Positions 11,282-21,195 of a DNA stretch of 64,000 nt are shown piece by piece; within the stretch, counting starts at the first letter, position 1; each line of letters opens with the position of its first letter. Under the pieces are notes generated by a model, which was not told the origin of the DNA, searched no databases, and saw only the letters and a program-made list of their open reading frames with translations. Source of the DNA: Hepsetus odoe (Eukaryota > Chordata > Actinopteri > Characiformes > Hepsetidae); NCBI GenBank assembly GCA_017165825.1, contig CM029387.1:2168236-2232235 (forward strand), in the 5' to 3' direction. The position numbers were made by a program, and so were the translations under genes.

Positions 11282-14200
11282 ATGGATCTGAGGATTGCGT
11301 TCAGTTGCCTTCAGCTGCTGTGTGTGTTCGGCAGGGTGGCTTCCCGAAAAGGTAGGATTTCTGTCTGACCGGAATACAAGTAGTTTGCGTATGCACTTCC
11401 CAGCCACTTAATTAGAAACCCCTCCACCTCTTGGAGGCTGGGAGAATGTGAGTTTTCTTTCCGCTGATGGGGGCTGATCTACGGTTCAGTATTAGGTCCT
11501 CTGTAAGTGTGAATCTGCAAGGTGCACCTGTGAGGTAGGTAATCCAGGTAAAGTCGGCATCCAGTGCAAGAGGGTGTTTAATTAACAGTGTGTGTCCCTG
11601 ATGATGCACTTGCAGTTAGGCTGCATCTAAAACACATACCATGTTAAAAAAAGTGAAAGTAAAATAGTTCCTCTGCATTTAAACCAGTGGAACAGGGGCA
11701 GCTGCACATCCCTCATCCCTGCTTATATGAAGAAGGCAAAATATGAAGAAATGAGGGGTGGTTCAATACTTTTCCACACCATTGTAGATCATTATAATTT
11801 TATTAACTATGATGAGTTATATATCTACAGTCCAGTGGTACCTGTGAGTATGGTACTGTACCCAGCACTGCTACATGGGTGCTAGAGGCATAGCTGCCCC
11901 CTCTGCACTGTGTTGTGTTCACAATGACAAAATTACTGTGTATAAAACTGTTTAATCCACTTCTCCATTCAGGGGTAAAATGTGGAGGAATCCTCTCTGC
12001 AACCAGTGGAAACATATCAAGCCCTAATTTCCCCGGCCTGTACCCGTACAACATCGAGTGTTCATGGCTGATCGTGGTGTCTGAAGGTTCCTCGGTGCTG
12101 CTGACTTTCCATCACTTTGAACTAGAGTACCATATAGACTGTGACTACGACTACATCAAAATCTACAACGGCATCTCAGAAGATGAGGGGAACCTGCTGG
12201 GGAAGTTCTGCGGAGACGTTTCGCCTCCACAGTTCAGCTCATCCTGGAATGTCATGTCCATCATCTTCCACTCTGACCGACACGTGGTCCACAGGGGGTT
12301 CTCAGTGGGCTACAGGAAAGGTAAAGGTCCTATGCTTGTGGAGCCTAACATCTGTCTGGTAAAACTGGTTAATATGGAGGGTCCATGGATTGATCTAGTG
12401 TCTCTGGTACACCCACCCACCCGCTGCCACCATCATGAAGCAACTCATCACTCATTCTTCATATTTTACTCCCAAACATCCAGACGTTCTTGTATGTTTA
12501 ATGTCTTGTTGAGGAACAGTTCTCCAGATCTTCCTGAAGGACAGTATTGTTGTTTCTCATTTTCAGTCCAGTCTCTGAACCTGAGCAGTTCTCCAGATCT
12601 TCCTGAAGGACAGTGTTGTTGTCTCTCATTTTCAGTCCAGTCTCTGTACCTGAGCAGTTTGATAGTTCTGTGTTGGTTAATCCACACAGTGATCTACAGC
12701 TGAACTTTCAAGCAGAACAAAGCATCTAACTTAAGACATGAAGCAGTGAAGAACCAGGTGCAGATAATTCCACATGATCAAAACAGTGATTAATTTACTG
12801 CTAATTGCTGAGTGGGTGGAACCACTTTATCTAGAAACTTGAATCTTTAGGCACTTTTCAGCCTGGAGCACTAAAACATTTGTTCCCATTTGTTCTGTAC
12901 ATCCAGAATATAAGGTCCAATATCATCCTTTTTCTTGTTATTATTGAGTCATTTTGGTCAGGTCCTATATGTCACCCCTCTCTAGCACTGCACTGATGTA
13001 CTGTTACCTCTTCTTTTTGGGGCAGATATGTGTGGTGGAGTCTTGACAGGACTCTCTGGACTTATCTCCAGCCCAGGCTACCCACTCGAGTACAGCAACA
13101 ATGCTGACTGCTCATGGATAGTGCATGTGTCCAATCGCAGTGTGGTCCGTTTAGTCTTCCTGGACTTCCAGCTGGAGAACAATGAAGGATGTAACTTTGA
13201 CTACATCGCACTCTTTGATGGCCCCACAGTTAAACACAGGCACATTGGGAATTACTGTGGAAGTAAACGTCCTCCAAACACAGTGACCACCACCAACCAG
13301 CTGCTGGTTGTGTTCAAATCAGACTTCAACATTGGAGCCCGAGGATTCAAAGCCCACTATTATTCAGGTCAGTGACCTTTTGAGTCAGGGAGTCTAAGAC
13401 AGCAGTGTTTATGCAAAGCCAAACCTCAGGGGCTGTGCAGGTCTTCTAGGACAGCAATAGTATCTGCATGAATTGACTGTAAGTTTCCTCATAAATATTC
13501 TAATAGAACATTAGTGCTTTATTTTGTAGGGCATTTTGAAGAAAATATTCCATATTTTTTTTCCCAGGAGAGTGCCAGCAGGTGCTTAAAGTGATCAGTG
13601 GAAACTTCACCAGCCCCAACTTTCCCAACATCTACCCCAACAACATCAACTGTCACTGGACCATCCTCCTGCCTGCCGGGTACAAGGTGAAGCTCTTCTT
13701 CCCCGTGATGGAGCTGGAGGATCAGAACAGTTTGACGGACAGGTGTGATTTTGACTCAGTAGCTGTGTATGATGGGGACAGTGAGACTGACCCTTTGCTG
13801 GGACGTTGGTGCGGAACAGAACAGCCTCCATCTCTAACTTCAAAAACAAATGAGCTGTTGGTGGTCCTCAACACAGACCGCAACTCAGCTTTTAAAGGCT
13901 TCGCTGCTTCTTATACAGGAGGTGAGTGAAAATGCACCGGGGCTGAAGTAAAGAAATGGGCACATGCCTCATTTAAGAATAATGTGAACGATCTTTAGGA
14001 CTTCCTGCTTTTAGAACACTCTGTGAGCATGGAGGGATGAAGGTTACAGGTTTGATTCCCAGTTTGGGTTTTTTCTTTGTGGAGTCTACAACTTCTCCCC
14101 AGATCTGTGAAGTGAAAGTGACTATTCATCTTTGTGAACACAGTGAACCACAACAATGCATGCTCTATACTAAACCCACACACCTTCCAGCAAGGTGCAG

Positions 14201-15615
14201 CCATATCCAGTGCCCAGGTAGCAGTAAAGGGGACGGTACCTTGATAAAAGGTATCTCAGGAAAACCTACTGGTCCGGGATTCAAACCAACAACCTTCCGT
14301 TCCTGGGCCTAGTCCCTAAACACTAGACCACTGCTACCCCAATCTCGATGAGGCAAGATCTCCTTCAAGAGTTTCCTCCAAGTGCCCTGGTTTCCTCCCA
14401 CAGTTCAAATCAGGAAGATTGGAGATGATAAATTGCCCCCTAGATGTGTGTGTAAGTGTGTGTGTGTGTGTGTGCACTCTGTGATGGACTTGTTACCCTA
14501 TGAGTGATGGGATAGACTACAGCAGTATAGATGCAGCAGAAAAACAATTGGTTGGATTGTAGATCATTAGCTAATTGTATAAATCATTAGATATTATCTA
14601 GCTATTTAGAACGAGCTAGATTTCATCATTGCTAGATCGGCATTTCTGTAAGTACTTCCTTGTGTTGCATTTGTCTCTTCCAGTGGTGCCCGTGAACGTA
14701 AGCTGCACCAGAACAGAGTTTCAGATTCAGATTTCCCAGCAGTCTTTGCCCCAGTTGGACCGGGAGAGCGTGTATTTGGGAAATCCATCCTGTTCGGCCC
14801 AGCTGACCGCAACAGCCTACAAGATACTGGCTCGATTCGTCAACTGTGGAACTGCTGGACAGGTACAGCTGCCAAACACAGAGCAGAACCTATACATTAT
14901 GCTGGCTGTCCACTTTATTAGAAACACTAACCTTGTACCTCCAATCAGTGGCCACTTTATTAGAAACTTAAGGGATGAAGAGGTGAAGAAACAGGTGCAG
15001 ATGATTCCAGATGGGCAGGTGATTTGTTTACTGCTGATGCTGAAGTGGTTGGAACCCCTTTATCTAGAACCTTGTATCTTGAGGCAACTTGCAGCCTGTT
15101 GCAGTAAATTTTTTGTTCAATAAATCTTCTCTATGTGCCAAAGATAAGACAGTTTGAGAGGCATAAAATAGTATTTTTGTACCATCAAGGTGCGAAATGT
15201 AAAGGAAAGTAGAAGGAAAAGGAAAAAATGTAAAGGAAAGTTTTGTACTAATAATATGGAAATGACTGGGTCAAGGCAAGCCTATGTTCTCCGTGATCTT
15301 CTGTAGAAACGGCGCAACATCACGATGCTGGTGAACACCCTCTACATCGACTTCTCTGACGGGAAGCAGCAGAACGTGCAGGAATATGAGGTCCAGTGTG
15401 ATGCCCAGAGGAAGATTGCGATGGTCAATATCATCTCAGTGGAAGAGCGAACGCGGCTGAACGAGCTTGCTCGACTTGCAGAGGAATCCAGCAGCCAAGG
15501 AACCGGGAATACAGAAGCAGAGCCCCACGAGACCAGTGACATCGTCTTCATCAGCGTGTGTGTGCTGGCTGTTATCCTCATGCTGATCGCCATTGTGTGG
15601 CTGGTTCTGCTTTAG
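11282..15615 (+). CDS. cdcp2: CUB domain-containing protein 2 (3 CUB + ZP-N-like)
   Basis: A secretory-pathway protein of poorly known function. Six exons: 11282-11351, 11973-12320, 13026-13367, 13568-13921, 14684-14862 and 15307-15615, 1602 bases, 533 aa, all phases consistent. Exon 1 encodes a signal peptide (hydrophobic core IAFSCLQLLCVF). Exons 2, 3 and 4 each encode one CUB domain (about residues 27-139, 142-253 and 256-370), with CGGILSATSGNISSPNFPG, CGGVLTGLSGLISSPGYP and ISGNFTSPNFPNIYP as the hallmark starts. Exons 5-6 resemble a ZP-N module (VYLGNPSCSAQ, FVNCGTAGQ, NTLYIDFSDGKQ) with four cysteines. The last 25 or so residues are a hydrophobic segment (VFISVCVLAVILML and on) that runs to the stop codon. 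This may be a membrane anchor without a cytoplasmic tail, or a GPI-attachment signal. It lies beside mrpl37, as in mammals. CUB assignment is very secure; the gene symbol rests on domain order and synteny. Confidence 0.92.
11648..11935 (-). repeat. Fragmented SINE pieces in cdcp2 intron 1
   Basis: Two degraded reverse fragments of the main SINE family: AAGTGAAAGTAAAATAGTTC to GGGGCAGCTGCAC (11648-11706), and a rearranged piece with GGTACTGTACCCAGCACTGC to TTCACAATGACAAA (11835-11935). The order is scrambled. Confidence 0.5.
12470..12925 (+). mobile_element. Tc1-like non-autonomous element with internal duplication
   Basis: Shares long stretches with the element at 56746-57115 (GTTCTCCAGATCTTCCTGAA, TTTCAGTCCAGTCTCTG, AAGCAGAACAAAGCATCTAA, CTTTATCTAGA). 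It lies in cdcp2 intron 2. A 69-base unit starting CAGTTCTCCAGATC is tandemly duplicated (12517 and 12586). There is no transposase, so it looks like a MITE. Confidence 0.7.
14109..14341 (-). repeat. tRNA-derived SINE, reverse, cdcp2 intron 4
   Basis: AAGTGAAAGTGACTATTCAT tail, the GGGGACGGTACCTTGATAAA body and the CTAGACCACTGCTACCCCA head complement. Divergent but complete in outline. Confidence 0.85.
14370..14530 (+). repeat. V-SINE-like central-domain fragment
   Basis: The core GTTTCCTCCCACAGTTCAAA followed by GGAGATGATAAATTGCCCCC, a GT run and TGATGGACTTGTTACCC is typical of the V-SINE central domain, as in the fuller copy at 37996. The head is replaced by degraded sequence directly after another SINE. 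Confidence 0.6.
14975..15165 (+). mobile_element. Tc1-like MITE 3' fragment, cdcp2 intron 5
   Basis: AGAAACAGGTGCAGATGATT, GCTGATGCTGAAGTGGTTGG and CTTTATCTAGAACCTTG match the 3' halves of the 56.7-kb and 12.5-kb elements. The other end is missing. A short CCACTTTATTAGAAAC repeat pair precedes it at about 14909 and 14951. Confidence 0.55.
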
Positions 15616-15697
15616 AGGCTAAAAAATGGAACCCATAACTTTTTGTCATTTTTGACACTTTTTATTACAACAGTTACACCAGACTGTGATGTTTCTG

Positions 15698-15934
15698 AAG
15701 TGAAAGTGACAATGACTATAATTATGACATTGTTAACAATGTTAACAGTGAAACAACGAAATAGACCCTCTGTATTTAAACCACACACACCGTGCAGCAG
15801 GGGGCAGCCATATCCAGCACCCGGGGAGCAGTGATGGGAAAGGTACCTTGCTCTAGAGTACCTCAGGGCAGCCTACTGGTCTGGGATTTAAACCAACGAC
15901 CTTCCAAAGGCCCTCGTCCCAAAAAACTAGACCA
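15698..15934 (-). repeat. tRNA-derived SINE, reverse, cdcp2 3' flank
   Basis: AAGTGAAAGTGACAATGACT tail, then CCGTGCAGCAGGGGGCAGCC, then TACCTTGCTCTAGAGTACCT. The head end is truncated where the next repeat begins. Confidence 0.85.
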
Positions 15935-15935
15935 T

Positions 15936-16070
15936 ATTTACATTTACAGCACTTAGTGGACACTCTCTGGAGCAACTTGGAGTTAAGGGTTTTGCTCAGG
16001 AACCCATTGGTGGTAGTTCTGGAGACGGGAATCTGACCTGCAACCTCTGTGTCTGTAGACAAGCGTCCTT
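15936..16070 (+). repeat. Second SINE-type family, degraded copy
   Basis: ATTTACAGCACTTAGTGGAC, AGTTAAGGGTTTTGCTCAGG and TGGTGGTAGTTCTGGAGACG parallel the better copy at 26646-26845 in order and orientation. Confidence 0.65.
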
Positions 16071-16947
16071 CAATTCACTTCTATCTTTCCATTGGCTACT
16101 GGTTGCCAAGCAATTATATACAGTACTGTGGAACACTTTTGAGCCACTTGCTATTTCTTTATATTTTACTAGTAAAACCATTTGTTTGGGGGGGAAAAAA
16201 AAAAAAAAAAAAAATAAATATCATACCTTGCTGCCACCAAAACATCACGATAATCATTACAAACCGTTGCTTAACTGAATGGAAGATGCAAGATGAAAGC
16301 GTGTTCCTTTTCTATTCATTTTTTTTTTGGCTACAACTTTTCAGTTATTTCTTTAAAATATTCTTTCAAATCATTGCTTTTCGTCAGTTAAAGTTTAATT
16401 TAATCCTTAAACATTGCCAAAAGTATGTAGGTCCACATAAGAAAACCGAGCTCATTTTGAAATCAACATTTTCACATATATTTGTTCACCTGTGTTGCAG
16501 ATCTTATTTAAATACGTTAGTCCTAAATGCACAGCAACGAAAACAGCCTGCTGAATTCTAATAGATAAAAGGAGGTTGGAAAAATGTTCAAATTTAGATT
16601 TTTTTTGGTTCATAAATCACTGTTAGAAGTAGATCACAGAAAAAGAATCCAGATGCATGAAAAATGAAGGATACGGGCCCTTTAAAGGGATTGAAATGGA
16701 CAGTTTGATTGGTATTCAAACATAAAAAGCATAATAGGCTTCATAAAAAGTTAAAAGCATCCTCTTATAAGAAAACGTAACGGTCAGTTTGATGTACATA
16801 GTAAGGGATCTGTTAAAAACAATTCAAATATTGAGAAACAAGAAAAATAATAAACATTTAATAAAAAGTGATGGGGAAAGGTCCTCCCGAGTTCCAGATG
16901 AATGTTTAAAAACTGTTTTTTGAATGATGTTTTCAGTCTGTTCTCCG

Positions 16948-19900
16948 TCACTGCTTCTTCTTGTAGTTGCTCACAAATACATTCACAGGCACTTTACCAT
17001 CCTTCACTTGTGCTCTGACCTCTGGCTTGTGTTTGAGAGCAAAGACGAGCGCTCGGACCGTCCTGCGGTAAACTCCATTAACCAGCCGCGAGCACTGATG
17101 AAAAACTTCACGCTCCATGTTCTCAACCAGTCCGTCACCAACCTGGAGTTAACAGAGGAAGATTCATCTAAAGGAATGCTTTTTCTAAAGGACCTCCAAA
17201 TGAACAGAATCAGAACTGACTCCTCATGTCAGCTACAGACTTTAATTAATACATTTTTCTACACAAATGGGTTTAACCGAAAAAGAAAAAAACTGTGTAA
17301 TTCTAATATAATTGGGATTTATAGAAAAAAAGTGCATTGTGTTGGGCATCTGGCCATCTTCCATTACACAACAACTTCACTGATACTCTCTTTGGGATCA
17401 TAAACTAAAACACAAAGCATAAAAGAGCCGAATCCTGAGGTCTGATTCAGTGCTTGCTCACGTCACATTATTTTTCGTGTGTTAAAATCAGGAAACCAGA
17501 ACTACTGTGTATATTTTAATTATAGAAACGACTGAAAAAATGACTTTTTTGTACCAATATTGCGTCTGTAATTAAGATGTGAAATCTTTAAATGATTTTT
17601 TTCTCTGCGTAGGCCCTTTTTTACCCAATAAAGTCATTTTTATTTTAGGCTTGAAGCTCGAGTTGTAAAAGTAAGCGTGCCAACTGACAAACTCTGCATT
17701 ATTAGACTATGTTGTTATTCAACCCCATCCCCCAAAATATTAATATTGTAATAATAATGGACCTAATAATGTAATATCTCTCCAAATTTGCAGCACCTTC
17801 ACCCTCTCAAGTAGTGATTTAAAGTGAAAGTGACTATTCTTGTCATTGTGAAACAGCACAGCACACAGTGAACCACAACAAAATTTCACCTCTGCATTTT
17901 CCCCAAACACACCGTGCAGCAGGGAGCAGCTATTTAAAGCGCTCGGGGAGCAGTGATGGGGACGGTACCTTGCTCAAGGGCACCTCAAGTCAACCTACTG
18001 GTGTGGGATTCGAACAAATGACCTCTGAGCCTGGGGCCAACTCCCTAACCACTAGGACACTGCTGCCCCAAATTTCAATATGAAAACGATGAACTGTTCA
18101 TACTAGAAGGTCCAAAAGAACAGAAGTCCAGAATTTTTAGAATACTGTAATCGGTTAGTTCAGGCAGAATGGACACGGGTGAACTACAGAACCAGAGGAA
18201 AAACAGAACAGACTACCTCCAGGCCAATGCTTTCAGAGAGCAGTTTCACCGCACTGCTCCGGAGTCCCTCAGTTTGTTTATCAGAGCGAACCTCTATGGA
18301 CGGTTTATTGGTGTTCTCCTCAATGAACGTTCTCCAGTGCGTGTAGACTTCTCGTGCCAAAGACTTCACTTCGGTGTCCGGGTGCTGTTTGCGCAGTTTG
18401 TTAACTGTGTGGCCTATAAGAGGAAGCACATTTTAAATGGTATAAATATAGAACTTCCGCTAGACATGTCTGACCACTAAAGTCTCAATATATTCAAGAA
18501 ACATTGACATTTCTTGATGGGACACGGTTAAGGGCTGGTCTGCATGGTTTTGGATCATTGGATTGCATGAATTCATCAAAATCCCCATTTGAGAAGGATC
18601 AGGGAACTCATAGCAGCACACAACGAGACATTAAGAGATCTGTTAGCAATATACAATTTACAGCCTTTAATAATATTAGTAAACAAGCTTAAAGTGGTGA
18701 AAATTAAAAGAGAATTTTAGATTTTTCCAAATTTCTGCAAAATAAAGTGTAAACAGACATCACTCACGGTGGGTTTGGTGTGAAATGATCTGTTCTAGAG
18801 AAACTTACCAAATCAGAAGTGTTCACAGTGGTGGTAAATGGAACCAGAGGTCTGAATCTCCCTCAAAAAAACATTAATTTCATGAAATGGTTCAGAAGAC
18901 GCTGCCTGAATTCTGAGACATCGTTTCACTTTGGAGAAGCTTTGGACTAAAAGTAAACCATGGTGGAGGGAGGCATTCAAGCAAAGCAGTCCAAAGAAAC
19001 TTTTCTTTTTCATAATTAACTCTATTTTTAAGTTTTTAACTGCACATGTGCGAGTCCAGTGATGATCTTGAAAGTAAATAAATTCATGTATAAAAATAAG
19101 GGGCTATATTTGTACTACAGTCTTTAAAGCACAATCTGTGCAAAAAAAAAATATTCTATAATTTGACACCAAACCCTGTGAAGGATTCTCTCATCCACTG
19201 AACTTTGCAGCAATGTTGAACAATCAGTGGACGTTCTTACCAATCTTGGTTGACCTGAGAACCTCCTTGGAAGGAACTTTCTTGTCAAGCTCTCTCAAGG
19301 ACATCAGCATGTTCTCCTTGGTCTGACCAGGCAATTCAAGAATGGACTTGAACCTTTCGATGTCCTCAATCACAACCACTCTCTGGAAAAGACCCGTTCA
19401 TACAGTGGGCATTTATTAACCGCATATAAAGTTCATTATTTTTCAGTCACACAATAAGAAAAATAAATGACAAATCCAAATAATTAGGATTAAATAATTT
19501 ATCAATTAAATGAATATAAAAAGACAAAATTTAAGTATGGATTATTAAAACACCAAAGGTTTATGGGTAATCTCAAATTGTAATTTTGCAGTTGGAAATT
19601 TAATTCTAATTAATTTATAATACAATCATTGTGAATGTCATCTAAATGTCTTAATTTGTATATTTTATATATATGCACATTACATGAGATTATTGATTAT
19701 ACATTTTCATCAATTTAGTTGATTAAAATGAAGGTAACAACATTACTTGTCATTTATCATCCACTGTTAACTGCCAACAAACACAAAAACAACAGTAAAC
19801 CAGCAAAAAAAAAAAAAAACCCAAAACAACAGGGTCTAGATTTTGACAATATCTTGAGTTGTTTAGTGTCTCGTTAAGGGTTGAGTTATTAGGAGTAAGG

Positions 19901-20029
19901 ACTGGTTAATTTAGCTGCTCTGCTCACCCTCAGAGACTCCAGGGTCGCCTGTCTGTACACTTTTTCTGTCCCCATCACTTCCTGCTTTCCATCTGCTCCC
20001 TTTGGGACGCGGACCACAAATTTATCCAT
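16948..20029 (-). CDS. tceanc2: TCEANC2: TFIIS N-terminal and central-domain protein 2
   Basis: A small nuclear protein related to elongation factor TFIIS. Four coding exons on the minus strand: 20029-19928, 19382-19241, 18413-18217 and 17142-16948, 636 bases, 211 aa (human 208). Residues 1-34 (MDKFVVRVPKGADGKQ onward) precede a TFIIS N-terminal (LW) domain spanning exons 2-3, with RVVVIEDIERFKSILELPGQ, RSTKIGHTVNKLRKQH and SLAREVYTHWRTFIEENTNK. PSIEVRSDKQTEGLRSSAVK and the last exon (ECSRLVNGVY-like start, RRTVRALVFALKHKPEVRAQ, VFVSNYKKKQ end) form the truncated central-domain part. The C-terminal zinc ribbon of true TFIIS is absent, as in the family. All junctions keep phase. It is divergent from cdc7, with 751 bases between the two start codons. 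Confidence 0.95.
17821..18070 (-). repeat. tRNA-derived SINE, reverse, tceanc2 intron 3
   Basis: A nearly complete copy with AAAGTGAAAGTGACTATTCT, AACACACCGTGCAGCAGGGA-type body, GACGGTACCTTGCTCAAGGG and the head complement CCACTAGGACACTGCTGCCC. Confidence 0.9.
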
Positions 20030-20780
20030 TCCGCACTGCAGCTGAGGGTCTATATTCTCCACTGTATACAATCAAAAACCTAATATTCTGCAAAAATACA
20101 TCCATACACACTCCATTTCTGATTCTCCAAACAGTCTTCTCGGGGGGATTTCAGAATAAAAGTCACTGGAGAGTTTCGCAAGAATATTCCAAAATAAAAG
20201 TTGAAGCCCATTTTCTGAGATGACCAAATATACACTGTTGACTGTGTGTCTCGAAGAGATATAAACAAGCACTGATGTATGTTACGTCTGCTAAGTGCAA
20301 TAAATGTAAATATAAATTAATATATGCATACAAGTAACATTTTTGCTATAAAATGTATCGAAAATAATACTTCTACTTGGAAAAAAAAACTACATCAGAC
20401 TTTTATTTTGATATCAACCAGGGTCTATTGGTAGTAACATGGTCACGTGACGCGGCGGTTGGTTTTAGCGGGTTTTTTTTTTTCTGAGTTTGGTTTTTTA
20501 TTCCGGCTGTGAGTTTTTATTTGTTTTTAACTTCTTAAAATGCTGCAGTTTTAGCTATTTTAACAGTAAAAACCCTGCTGTGAAGTTCACACCCGCCGGG
20601 GAGAGTTCACTGTGTGTAAGTGAGTGTTTAAAGTTTCCGAAAAAAACTTTCCGAGCTGTGCGTGAAGATGAACGTGTTCAGTTGCTTTGTTTTGAGTTAG
20701 TTTTACATCCTTTTCATTTTTTAATGTCCTCCTTGTTTAGTTTGGATCCTCTGTTTTCTTCTCTGAAGTTACTCTTCGAA
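20030..20780. promoter_or_regulatory. Bidirectional promoter region tceanc2/cdc7
   Basis: Divergent starts 751 bases apart. The perfect palindrome GTCACGTGAC (20442-20451) is a strong USF/TFE-type E-box. TTTTAGCGGG (20463-20472) resembles an E2F site, which would suit the replication kinase cdc7. An inverted CCAAT-like CTATTGG lies at about 20425. These motifs are visible; regulation by the named factors is inferred. Confidence 0.55.
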
Positions 20781-20880
20781 ATGGAAGCCTTTCCTTCAGT
20801 GCAGAGTGTGGAGAAAGGAGAAGAAACCGAGCAAAACAAACGCAAAATACCCAGTAAGACTGTTTACTGCTGCCATGTTG

Positions 20881-20911
<31 letters not shown>

Positions 20912-21017
20912 ACAACAACAATAATCATTAATAATAACATTCAGCTCCAGAAAGTACAAATCAAGTGTACTATTTGATTAAAAAATGAACAAAACACCAG
21001 AATATACAGTGTGTATG

Positions 21018-21081
<64 letters not shown>

Positions 21082-21105
21082 ATTTGTACTTTCTGGAGCT
21101 GAATG

Positions 21106-21139
<34 letters not shown>

Positions 21140-21159
21140 AGATGTGTGTGTATATATTA

Positions 21160-21195
<36 letters not shown>

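Larger units (their letters stand above)
15616..16850. other. Convergent intergenic region between cdcp2 and tceanc2
   Basis: Contains the cdcp2 3' UTR, a reverse SINE (15698-15934), a second SINE-type repeat (15936-16070) and a G/A homopolymer run (16189-16213). The open frame at 16049-16561 begins inside a repeat and crosses the poly-A tract, so it is not accepted as a gene. No further feature is seen. Confidence 0.6.

Noticed and set aside
16049..16561. 170-codon plus-strand open frame
   Set aside because: It starts in a repeat, includes a poly-Lys run from the poly-A tract and has no domain.
20854..20924. His/Gln-rich continuation of cdc7 exon 1
   Set aside because: It is read-through into an (ATC)n/(AAC)n repeat past a good donor.
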